Made by a program: the position numbers and the translations under genes | Part shown: positions 1-6,821 of the stretch, one piece after another | Position numbering within the stretch: the stretch's first letter is position 1 | Layout: every line of letters begins with the position of its first letter | Source: Desulfobacula sp. | GTDB lineage: Bacteria > Desulfobacterota > Desulfobacteria > Desulfobacterales > Desulfobacteraceae | Reading direction: 5' to 3' | DNA length: 14,205 nt | Assembly: GCA_029940245.1 (NCBI GenBank) | Contig: JAOZRF010000015.1 | Location: 1-14,205, forward strand | The notes under the pieces: generated by a model | Databases searched by the model: none | What the model was told of the DNA's origin: nothing | The model's input: only the letters and a program-made list of their open reading frames with translations

Positions 1-1
1 T

Positions 2-671
2 CCCTGGGTTTTATTACAGAAAAAATTCAATGCAATTGAAACAAAACCCGTATTAAACAAGTCGGACCCATGGAAAAAATTAAGAGCTGTTTTTCTTCCT
101 TTTTCTTTACAGGAAGAAGCACAGGCAGTTTTGAATCCAGCAACTGCCAAAACCATGGCTCAAAAAATTAATAACAGACTTTTTCAATATGAACCAATTA
201 TTGAAAAAGCGTCCCGGATCTTTAATACCCCAGGTGTTATTATTAAATCAGTGATCATGGCCGAGTCTGGCGCAGATCCTTATGCAAAGGCGAAAACAAC
301 TTCTGCAAAAGGCTTAATGCAAACCATTGCTTCCACTTTTGAAATGGTCAGAAAGGGTCTTGCAGATCAGGGAATTCGGATATCAGATGACCCCTTTGAT
401 CCTAAATCCTCAATAATGGCCGGGGCCGGGGCCTGGTGCCTGGACAGAATGTATACAAAAGCAGTTAAAGATAAAAAAAAATCAAATCCCGGATAAAAAT
501 GATATTACATCGTGGCGATATCCCCTTGAATATTATTATGCCGGGCCTTTAAACGGAGCAAAGCCGGAAAACAGGATATATGTATTTTCCAATGGAACAA
601 AAAGAATCATTGATAAACGGGCATATTCAAAAAAAATACAAAAATGGGCGAAAATACTGGATGTTTCGTAA
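2..671 (+). pseudogene. Lytic transglycosylase (SLT domain), 5'-partial and frameshifted
   Basis: Murein-cleaving lytic transglycosylase of the soluble-lytic-transglycosylase (lysozyme-like) fold, expected to act on periplasmic peptidoglycan. The frame is open from the first bases of the window, so the true start lies upstream; the TTG at 131 is only an internal candidate. Visible hallmarks are the AES motif, whose Glu codon at 263-265 is the likely catalytic acid, then a KGLMQ motif and the AGAWCLDRMY helix. This frame stops at 494-496. Skipping one A in the A9 run at 473-481 continues in the next frame for 62 more codons, starting QIPDKNDITSWRYPLEYYYA and ending at TAA 669-671. This tail has the tyrosine-rich look of SLT-domain C-termini. 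It is therefore a frameshifted gene, a sequencing indel, or a gene expressed by polymerase slippage on A9. Family assignment is good; whether it is functional is open. Confidence 0.75.
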
Positions 672-764
672 ATAACCATTGCCAAAACTATTTTGTTTTT
701 ATACGAGTAATATACAAAAGTAATGATCATCATTTGGTTCCTCAATAACGCGTTCTTCAATATT

Positions 765-1018
765 AAGGAGGTTGATTAACAGGAAAAATACATTAATTTA
801 AGACTGGATCAGGCCAATATCATGAAAATGGTTAATGATATCCTTGATGCCGGCGGAAATATTAAAATCAATGGTGTCCCCTATAGATACACCCCCTCTG
901 AAATGAAGCTCATGATGGGTTTTATGCCGGGATAATCCAGGCTATACAGCTTTATAATCAGGGATTATATTCTAAAGCCATCCAGCTTCAAAATTTTGAC
1001 AGGAAAATCACACAATAA
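765..1018 (+). pseudogene. Small coding-like remnant without a start codon
   Basis: The 366-bp stretch between the transglycosylase and hslO has no intact gene, but one part looks coding. A near-perfect Shine-Dalgarno AAGGAGG lies at 765-771. Eight bases later an open frame (780-932, stop TAA 933-935) reads EKYINLRLDQANIMKMVNDI and on to a PYRYTPSEMKLMMGF segment. It has no ATG, GTG or TTG at the right distance; the first in-frame ATG is at 822 and the codon after the leader is CAG. Adding one base in the GGG at 929-931 would extend it in another frame through an AIQLYNQGLYSKAIQLQNF-like stretch to TAA 1016-1018, 19 bp before hslO. I do not recognise the family. The missing start and possible second indel suggest a decayed gene or local sequence errors. 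It could also be a short unannotated gene starting at ATG 822. Confidence 0.35.
953..969. repeat. Perfect 7-bp inverted repeat containing a TATAAT box
   Basis: TATAATC, a 3-bp spacer AGG, then GATTATA. The left arm contains a consensus -10 hexamer. It lies 69 bp upstream of hslO, so it could be an operator or promoter element for that gene. No good -35 hexamer sits at the expected distance, and the region may also be part of a decayed reading frame, so chance is quite possible. Confidence 0.25.
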
Positions 1019-1037
1019 TATGGAAAGAAGATAAAAT

Positions 1038-1964
1038 ATGATTAAAAAAGATATTTTTAATAAAGATATAAAAGAACAATTTAAAGCATCTGCAAAGGAC
1101 AGGGTTTACAGGTTTATCATGGCGGATAAGATGATACGCGGGGCAATTGTTCATTCCACAAGGATGGTGAATGAAATGAGGGCAAACCATGATTTAGGGC
1201 CTTTGGAAACCCTGATCCTGAGACAGGGGTATATAGCAGCAGGTCTTCTGTGTTCAAATCTTAAAGGGAAAAATGAAAGGGTCAGTATGAATATTCAATG
1301 TTCAGGGCCGATAAAAGGACTGGATGTTGAATCAAATTCGTTTGGAGAAGTCAGAGGATATCTTAAAACACGGCACATAAACGTAAAAAATACTGAAAAA
1401 ATTAAATATCTGTCAACACTTTATGGTGCAGGTTTTCTTACTGTGACAAAATATCTGGATAATACGGCCACGCCTTATTCCGGACAGGTGGCACTTGAGC
1501 ATGGATCCATTGCAGAAGATCTGGCCAATTATTTTTTAATATCAGAACAAATTCCCACAGGCTTAAAATTAAGTGTTTTTTTTGATGACACAGAAAAAGT
1601 TAAAGGGGCAGGGGGGATTTTCCTCCAGGCACTTCCGGGTGCAGACCGAAAAAGGGTTATTGAAGCTGAAAAAATGATTCAATGCATTGATTCTCTGGGT
1701 GAATTGTTTGCCAAAGGGCATTCACCTGAACAGATTATTCAGGAGGCCTTTTCAAGCCTTGACCCGCGGTTTTTGAATAATAGCAGGGTGGAATTTTTTT
1801 GCCGGTGTTCAAAAGACAGAATGAAAGGATATTTAAAAAATCTGTCTGGAAAAGAAAAAAAGGATTATTTTAAAAAAGGGCCTTTCCCCGTGGAAGTACG
1901 TTGTCATCATTGTAATTCAGTATATCATTTCAGCAAAAATGATTTAATGGAACTGGAAAAATAG
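1038..1964 (+). CDS. hslO: Hsp33 redox-regulated chaperone
   Basis: Hsp33, a cytoplasmic holdase chaperone activated by oxidative unfolding, at 308 aa (E. coli Hsp33 is about 290). The N-terminal substrate-binding domain runs to about residue 235, with the characteristic LRQGYIAAGLL helix (61-71) and the GEVRGYL segment (103-109). The C-terminal redox switch has the zinc-binding cysteines as C255-x-C257 and C289-xx-C292, the exact Hsp33 spacing. The start is ATG 1038 behind a purine-rich GGAAAGAAG at 1022-1030. The gene stands alone: the preceding stretch is a gene remnant, and a strong hairpin closes it 22 bp after the stop. In an anaerobe a disulfide-switched chaperone would fit defence against transient oxygen or hypochlorite exposure; that role here is inferred from the family. 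Confidence 0.95.
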   Translation: MIKKDIFNKDIKEQFKASAKDRVYRFIMADKMIRGAIVHSTRMVNEMRANHDLGPLETLILRQGYIAAGLLCSNLKGKNERVSMNIQCSGPIKGLDVESNSFGEVRGYLKTRHINVKNTEKIKYLSTLYGAGFLTVTKYLDNTATPYSGQVALEHGSIAEDLANYFLISEQIPTGLKLSVFFDDTEKVKGAGGIFLQALPGADRKRVIEAEKMIQCIDSLGELFAKGHSPEQIIQEAFSSLDPRFLNNSRVEFFCRCSKDRMKGYLKNLSGKEKKDYFKKGPFPVEVRCHHCNSVYHFSKNDLMELEK

Positions 1965-1986
1965 CCCAATTTGTGTCCATTCATAT

Positions 1987-2029
1987 AGTGTCTGAACGAA
2001 AATCTCGTTCAGACACTGTTTTAAGTTTT
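1987..2029 (+). terminator. Rho-independent terminator of hslO
   Basis: A perfect 13-bp stem, AGTGTCTGAACGA at 1987-1999 pairing with TCGTTCAGACACT at 2005-2017, encloses a 5-nt AAATC loop. It is followed by a T-rich but interrupted tail (GTTTTAAGTTTT). It begins 22 bp after the hslO stop. The stem is strong; the tail is imperfect because AAG splits the T run. Confidence 0.75.
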
Positions 2030-2125
2030 AGGTTTTAAGTTAAAAACAGGAAACAATTTCGGATGGTTGTAAATGAAATCAAAATGATGAAAAAAAGAAA
2101 ATATGAATAAAATAAAACCTTTTCC

Positions 2126-2153
2126 TTGCAAAAAGCAGAAGATATATTATAAA
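2126..2153 (+). promoter_or_regulatory. Candidate sigma70 promoter of the ior operon
   Basis: TTGCAA (2126-2131), a 16-bp spacer, then TATAAA (2148-2153), about 90 bp upstream of iorA. It lies after the hslO terminator in non-coding sequence and is the best -35/-10 pair in this gap. Downstream, AGCCAT-AAG-ATGGCT (2171-2185) is a 6-bp inverted repeat in the predicted leader that could be an operator or small hairpin. Assigned by eye only. Confidence 0.45.
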
Positions 2154-2243
2154 TATCCATGACACAGGACAGCCATAAGATGGCTATAATAAAGCTAGAT
2201 ATGTCTAAATCGTAACAAAAGACCCTTATGATAAGGAGATCAT

Positions 2244-4094
2244 ATGCACAAATTATTAAATGACAGTCCGGGTGAAAACATTATGCTTCTGGGGAATGAG
2301 GCTATTGTAAGAGGTGCTATTGAGGCGGGAGTTGCATTTGCAACAACCTATCCCGGCACACCCTCTTCTGAAATATCGTTGAATCTTTTCCAGATATCCC
2401 ATGAATCAGATCTATATTTTGAATACAGCACCAATGAAAAAGTGGCTTTGGAAGTGGCTGCTGCTGCTGCCAATTCAGGACTTCGTACATTCTGCATGAT
2501 GAAACATGTCGGGTTAAATGTCGCGGCAGACCCGTTCATGACCCTGGCCTATGTCGGGGTAACAGGTGGTATGGTCATCCTTTCAGCAGATGATCCATCC
2601 ATGTTTTCAAGCCAGAATGAACAGGACAACCGGTATTATGCCAAATTTGGCAATTTACCCATGTTAGAGCCTTCTTCAGTGTCTGAAGCCAGGGATATGA
2701 TGAAATATGCTTTTGATCTTTCAGAGGAATTGAAGCAGCCTGTTCTGTTTCGAACCACAACAAGGATCAATCATTCAAATGCGTTTGTGACCTTTGGCGA
2801 CATGAAATCAAGACAAATTAAAGGCAAATTTATCCGGGAACCTTTAAGATATGTCACAGTCCCTGCTGTTTCAAGACAGCTCCATAAAAAACTGCTTGAA
2901 AAAATGAATACGGCAAAAGGGCTTTCTGAGACCTCTGACTTTAATTTGATCAAAGGATCGGGGAAATTTGGTATAATCACCAATGGCGTGAGTTTCCATT
3001 ATGTACTGGATGCAGCAAAAGATCTGGACATTGAAGAGAATACAAAAATTTTGCGTCTCGGTTTTTCAAATCCCTTGCCGGAAAAATTGATTAAGAATTT
3101 TTTAAAAGACTGTGAAAAAGTGCTGGTGATTGAAGAAGGCGAAGCATTTATGGAAGAAGCTGTAAAAGCATTTGCCCAGGAAGAAGGATTTGTGCTTCCC
3201 ATCAATGGTAAATCAGAAACACTTTTTTCTCGTCTTTATGAATATGATCCTGCCATGGTAAGGCAAAAAATTGCCACTTATTTTGAAGTTGAATATACAC
3301 CCAAAGAAAAAGTGTCTTTAGAGAATATTCCTGAGATTCCAATGAGGCCGCCCAATCTTTGTTCCGGCTGTTCTCACAGGGCAACTTTTTATGAGGTAAA
3401 GCAGGCCGCCCGCGATATGGATATCATCTGCCCCACTGATATTGGCTGTTATACCCTGGGTTTTCTGCCACCTTTAAATATGGGTGATTTTGTAATCTGT
3501 ATGGGGTCCTCGGTCAGTTCGTCCTGTGGATTCGGACAGGCAACAGATCAGAAAGTGGTTTCTTTTATTGGGGATTCAACTTTTTTCCATTCAGGCATCA
3601 CAGGTCTGGTCAATGCCGTACATAACAACCATAATTTTACCCTGGTTATACTTGAGAATGGTATCACTGCCATGACAGGACATCAGCCCCATCCGGGTGC
3701 TGATATGGAAAGATTCGGTCTGGAGGGTTATGGCCAGGTAAATATTGAAAAACTTGTGAGAGCCATTGGAGTGGAACATGTTTCCGTCATCAAACCGTTC
3801 AAGGTCAAAAAGAGCATTGAGACCATCAGAGAAGCGCTGGAATACAAAGGAGTTTCAGTTATTTTATCCCAGGAGCCTTGCGCCTTGTATGCAAAGAGTA
3901 TCAAAATGCTGACCTCAAGAGTCTTTAAAGTGTCTGACAAATGTGTTGATCACAGGGATTGTGTCAATTCCATTGCCTGTCCATCCTTTTATATTGAAGA
4001 CGGGAGAGTGAAAATTGATGCCGATACATGTGTAGGGTGTGCAGTATGTGCACAGATATGCCCTGAAAATGCGATCACACCGATAAAAAAATAA
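2244..4094 (+). CDS. iorA: Indolepyruvate:ferredoxin oxidoreductase, alpha subunit
   Basis: Large subunit of the oxygen-sensitive enzyme that oxidatively decarboxylates arylpyruvates (indolepyruvate, phenylpyruvate, hydroxyphenylpyruvate) to aryl-acetyl-CoA and reduces ferredoxin. At 616 aa it has the usual full length. The pyrimidine-binding domain is N-terminal (TYPGTPSSEI near residue 37). The CSGCSH motif starts at C373. The thiamine-diphosphate motif runs from GDS (443-445) to EN (471-472), followed by a GHQPHPG loop. A ferredoxin-like C-terminus carries C596/C599/C602/C606, a standard CxxCxxCxxxCP cluster. The preceding cluster reads C567-xx-H570-xx-C573 with C579, so a His sits where a second Cys would be expected. 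The start ATG follows a strong AAGGAG (2232-2237). iorB follows 25 bp downstream. Confidence 0.95.
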   Translation: MHKLLNDSPGENIMLLGNEAIVRGAIEAGVAFATTYPGTPSSEISLNLFQISHESDLYFEYSTNEKVALEVAAAAANSGLRTFCMMKHVGLNVAADPFMTLAYVGVTGGMVILSADDPSMFSSQNEQDNRYYAKFGNLPMLEPSSVSEARDMMKYAFDLSEELKQPVLFRTTTRINHSNAFVTFGDMKSRQIKGKFIREPLRYVTVPAVSRQLHKKLLEKMNTAKGLSETSDFNLIKGSGKFGIITNGVSFHYVLDAAKDLDIEENTKILRLGFSNPLPEKLIKNFLKDCEKVLVIEEGEAFMEEAVKAFAQEEGFVLPINGKSETLFSRLYEYDPAMVRQKIATYFEVEYTPKEKVSLENIPEIPMRPPNLCSGCSHRATFYEVKQAARDMDIICPTDIGCYTLGFLPPLNMGDFVICMGSSVSSSCGFGQATDQKVVSFIGDSTFFHSGITGLVNAVHNNHNFTLVILENGITAMTGHQPHPGADMERFGLEGYGQVNIEKLVRAIGVEHVSVIKPFKVKKSIETIREALEYKGVSVILSQEPCALYAKSIKMLTSRVFKVSDKCVDHRDCVNSIACPSFYIEDGRVKIDADTCVGCAVCAQICPENAITPIKK

Positions 4095-4119
4095 TCTTTA
4101 AAAAAAGGATGATATAAGA

Positions 4120-4713
4120 ATGGAAACAACCAGACTAATCATGGTAGCTGTGGGAGGCCAGGGCAATCTTCTGGCATCCAAGGTCTTAGGTGAGGCTGCA
4201 CTGATTTCAGGTGTACAGGTTAGGATGAGTGAAATACACGGAATGGCTCAGCGTGGCGGCGTTGTTGAATCAGCAATTGTTTTTGGCGAAGCAACAAGTT
4301 CAATTATTTCAGATGGCGAGGCAGATATTCTTCTGGGATTTGAGCCTGCTGAAACATTACGGGCTTTAAACAGATGCAGCAGGGAAACAAAAGTGATTAC
4401 AAATACGGCCACCCTGCCACCTTTTACCGTATCCATCGGCAAGGGGGTTTATCCTGACGTTGAAAATATTAAAGAACTGCTCAAAGAAAAATGTGCGAGC
4501 CTTATTGCCATTGATGCAATGAAACTTGCCAGAGAGGCTGGAACCCCGATGAGTGTGAATATTGTTCTTTTAGGCGCTTTGGTTCAGTCCGGAGGTCTTT
4601 CCTTTACAAAAGAAAATGTAATAGAGGCCATTAAAAGAAGGACAAAAAAGGCTTTTCTGGATATGAATCTGAATGCTTTTGAACTGGGGTTCAAGGCTGC
4701 TGCCCAGAGCTGA
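4120..4713 (+). CDS. iorB: Indolepyruvate:ferredoxin oxidoreductase, beta subunit
   Basis: Small partner subunit of IorA, 197 aa, belonging to the gamma-type domain of 2-oxoacid:ferredoxin oxidoreductases that binds the CoA side of the substrate. Recognisable features are the N-terminal GGQGN (12-16) and the SEIHGMAQRGG signature (37-47), both typical of IorB. It starts at ATG 4120 after AAGGATG, 25 bp behind iorA, so the two are surely co-transcribed and form the heteromeric enzyme. The stop lies inside a 15-bp tandem duplication that repeats an in-frame TGA at 4726-4728. aroQ begins 29 bp later. Confidence 0.93.
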   Translation: METTRLIMVAVGGQGNLLASKVLGEAALISGVQVRMSEIHGMAQRGGVVESAIVFGEATSSIISDGEADILLGFEPAETLRALNRCSRETKVITNTATLPPFTVSIGKGVYPDVENIKELLKEKCASLIAIDAMKLAREAGTPMSVNIVLLGALVQSGGLSFTKENVIEAIKRRTKKAFLDMNLNAFELGFKAAAQS

Positions 4714-4734
4714 AAAATTCAGAGCTGAAAAATA
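4705..4734 (+). repeat. 15-bp tandem duplication over the iorB stop codon
   Basis: Two adjacent copies of CAGAGCTGAAAAATT (4705-4719 and 4720-4734) match at 14 of 15 positions. The first contains the iorB stop TGA (4711-4713). Because the period is a multiple of three, the second copy has an in-frame TGA at 4726-4728. This looks like a recent local slippage duplication. It fills half the iorB-aroQ gap, where no Shine-Dalgarno for aroQ is visible. Confidence 0.85.
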
Positions 4735-4742
4735 TTTTTACC

Positions 4743-5225
4743 ATGAAGGTCACAAAGCAACCTGAAAAAATGACGCAAAAAACAAAAAAAATCCAGGTGA
4801 TAAACGGTCCCAACCTGAATATGCTGGGGAAAAGGGAGCCGCAGATATATGGTTCCCTGAGCCTTGATCAGATCAATACTGATCTTGTACAAAAGGCTCT
4901 ACCCCTAGGAGTGGAGCTTGATTTTTTCCAGTCCAACCATGAAGGGGCAATCCTTGATAAAATTCATGAGATTTTTAATGAGACTATAGCCGGTATCATC
5001 ATTAATCCAGGGGCATTAACCCATACCAGTATAGCTTTGAGAGATGCCCTGGCTTTAATGTCCTGTCCCATGGTTGAGATTCATTTGTCTAATATTTACA
5101 AAAGGGAAGAATTCCGTCATAAATCCTTGATAGCCGATATTGTAACAGGCCGGATTTCAGGCTTTGGCCATCATGGGTATTACATGGCCTTAACTGCCAT
5201 TGCAAATATGATCAATGAATCCTGA
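4743..5225 (+). CDS. aroQ: 3-dehydroquinate dehydratase, type II
   Basis: Converts 3-dehydroquinate to 3-dehydroshikimate, the third step of the shikimate pathway, in the cytoplasm as a flavodoxin-fold dodecamer in known members. The type II signature is complete: INGPNLNMLGKREPQIYG (20-37) with R31 and the catalytic Tyr36, SNHEG (64-68), INPGALTHTSIALRDAL (87-103), EIHLSN with catalytic His114, then R121/R125, and GFGHHGY near the end. From ATG 4743 it is 160 aa. ATG 4770 would give 151 aa, closer to the usual 145-150, and neither start has a clear Shine-Dalgarno. The gene follows iorB by 29 bp and overlaps mqnB by 11 bp, so translation is probably coupled. It supplies chorismate, the precursor of both aromatic amino acids and menaquinone. 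Confidence 0.95.
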   Translation: MKVTKQPEKMTQKTKKIQVINGPNLNMLGKREPQIYGSLSLDQINTDLVQKALPLGVELDFFQSNHEGAILDKIHEIFNETIAGIIINPGALTHTSIALRDALALMSCPMVEIHLSNIYKREEFRHKSLIADIVTGRISGFGHHGYYMALTAIANMINES

Positions 5226-5952
5226 CCTTGTTATTTTATCTGCAACTCTTTTTGAGATATCTCATTTTTTAACCCTGCATCCAGGCGATTCAAAACGCTT
5301 GACCAGAACCGGGCTGACCATCATAACGGGTAAAGCTCACCATAAAATATATGATCTTATGATTACCGGTCCCGGTGTGTTCAATGCTGCCCATGCATTG
5401 TCCGTGTATCTTGAGCACTCATCGCCTGCCATGGTATTACTGACGGGTATTGCAGGTATCTTCAGGCAGACAGGGGGTAATATCGGTGATGTTGCTATTG
5501 CCACTCAGGAACACTATATTCATACGGGGATTCAAACAGATTATCTTGAAAATGATCCCCTGCCGTTTGATTTGATAGAAGCAGATCCTTTAACCAGAAA
5601 AGGGATTTATCTGTTTGACCAGAAAAGGGTGAATCAGGCCCATGAAATTTTGTCGCGATTTTTTGTGTCAAAGAAGATAAATATAATTAAAGGCCCTTTT
5701 ATCACCGTCTCTTCCATCACATCTTCCTTTAAGCAGGCAGACAGGCTTTATTCGGCTTTTTCCCCAGTGATGGAAGCCATGGAAGGTGCAGCCTGTGCCC
5801 ATATAGCAGCACTTTATGATATCCCCATCATTGAGGTCAGGTCAGCTTCAAATTATGTTGGGGAAAGAGACAAATCAAGATGGGATATTGAGCTTGCTGC
5901 AAAACAATTGGGATGGGTATGTGCCGCATTTCAGGGCTTTCCCAAAGGGTAA
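5215..5952 (+). CDS. mqnB: Futalosine hydrolase
   Basis: Nucleosidase of the MTA/SAH nucleosidase-like phosphorylase fold that releases the purine base from futalosine to give dehypoxanthine futalosine in the alternative menaquinone pathway. It is 245 aa. The family core is seen in the glycine-rich GIAGIFRQTGGNIGDVAIA segment, in MEGAA (E190), and in a RSASNYVGERD block (209-219) with the following W, which is characteristic of MqnB. The ATG at 5215 overlaps aroQ by 11 bp, placing a shikimate-pathway enzyme directly before a chorismate-consuming pathway. The 56-bp gap to the TatD-family gene shows no terminator. The main alternative would be an MTA/SAH nucleosidase; the SN-x-VG-x-RD motif and the presence of a ubiE/menG gene in the window favour futalosine hydrolase. 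Confidence 0.87.
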   Translation: MNPDLVILSATLFEISHFLTLHPGDSKRLTRTGLTIITGKAHHKIYDLMITGPGVFNAAHALSVYLEHSSPAMVLLTGIAGIFRQTGGNIGDVAIATQEHYIHTGIQTDYLENDPLPFDLIEADPLTRKGIYLFDQKRVNQAHEILSRFFVSKKINIIKGPFITVSSITSSFKQADRLYSAFSPVMEAMEGAACAHIAALYDIPIIEVRSASNYVGERDKSRWDIELAAKQLGWVCAAFQGFPKG

Positions 5953-6008
5953 AATTTTATGCAAGGCTAGGGTTTGATTTATCTTTTGAATCATGTATCA
6001 TTTAAAAA

Positions 6009-6821
6009 ATGAATTTTATTGACTCCCATTGTCATCTTCATGATTCAAGGATAATCTCAGATATCCCGGGAATAGAGAATCGTGCAAGAATAGCAGATGT
6101 GCAATATATGGTGTCCTGCGCCACCATGGAAGACAATTTTGAATTAACAGCTCAATTATCAAAGGATTATTTTTCTATTTTACCCTGCTTTGGGATTCAT
6201 CCCTGGTTTGTGGGCAGCATATCAGAGCAATGGAAACAAAGGCTGGAACACTATCTTTTAACCATTCCATCCGGCATTGGCGAGACAGGGATTGATTTTA
6301 CAGATAAAACCTGTGACCGGGATTTGCAGATCAAAGTGTTTGAGCATCATCTGATGCTGGCAAGGGAACTTGAACGGCCCATTAATATCCATGTTAGAAA
6401 CGCCTGGGACACCTTTATCCATATTTTAAAAAAAACAGGGGAATTAAAAGTTCCCGGATTGATACATTCCTATTCCGGTTCAGCAGATATGATTCCATTA
6501 TTTGAAAAATATGGTTTGTATATTTCTTTTTCCGGGTCAGTGACAAACCCAAGGGCTAAAAAAGTGGTGAATGCCTTGAAAATGGTTTCTTGCAATCGCT
6601 TTGTCCTGGAAACAGATACACCTGATATCTATCCTTATCTGCCGGAACATCTACTGGAACCGGAACCATCCCGACTCAATGAACCCAGAAATCTGCCGGC
6701 CATAGCAAAGATTGCATCTGATAGAATTGGTATGGAGGTTGAAGAATTTTCAAATCATGCATATAAGAATAGTTTAATTGTATTTCAGTCTGTTCTGGAG
6801 GCAGAAAAAAATAAAAAATGA
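6009..6821 (+). CDS. TatD-family metal-dependent hydrolase
   Basis: Amidohydrolase-fold metal-dependent hydrolase of the TatD family, whose characterised members are DNA 3'-exonucleases/DNases; 270 aa, normal length. The metal ligands are in their usual order: H7-x-H9 in DSHCHLH, E92 in GIGETGIDF, H128 in NIHVR, H153 in LIHSYSG, and D203 in LETDTP. The ATG at 6009 has no obvious Shine-Dalgarno, so the start rests on the family pattern: FIDSHCHLH normally lies within the first ten residues. Its TGA overlaps the ATG of tcdA by 4 bp, implying co-translation. The cellular substrate cannot be read from the sequence. YcfH/YjjV-type subfamilies are equally possible, so no symbol is given. Confidence 0.92.
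   Translation: MNFIDSHCHLHDSRIISDIPGIENRARIADVQYMVSCATMEDNFELTAQLSKDYFSILPCFGIHPWFVGSISEQWKQRLEHYLLTIPSGIGETGIDFTDKTCDRDLQIKVFEHHLMLARELERPINIHVRNAWDTFIHILKKTGELKVPGLIHSYSGSADMIPLFEKYGLYISFSGSVTNPRAKKVVNALKMVSCNRFVLETDTPDIYPYLPEHLLEPEPSRLNEPRNLPAIAKIASDRIGMEVEEFSNHAYKNSLIVFQSVLEAEKNKK

Noticed and set aside
131..496. Complete 121-aa protein starting at TTG 131
   Set aside because: The frame is open without a stop back to the window edge, so the TTG is probably internal, and the 3' end is a frameshift rather than a natural terminus.
679..705. Promoter-like TTGCCA...TATACG after the transglycosylase
   Set aside because: Spacing of 15 bp and a poor -10 in a very AT-rich stretch; likely chance.
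1987..2017. Perfect 13-bp inverted repeat considered as a repeat-family or mobile-element end
   Set aside because: Only one copy was found in the window, and its position just after hslO with a T-rich tail fits a terminator.
2063..2110. 15-codon mini-ORF (MVVNEIKMMKKRKYE) upstream of iorA, considered as a leader peptide
   Set aside because: It lies upstream of the predicted promoter, lacks runs of aromatic codons and has no attenuator hairpin after it.
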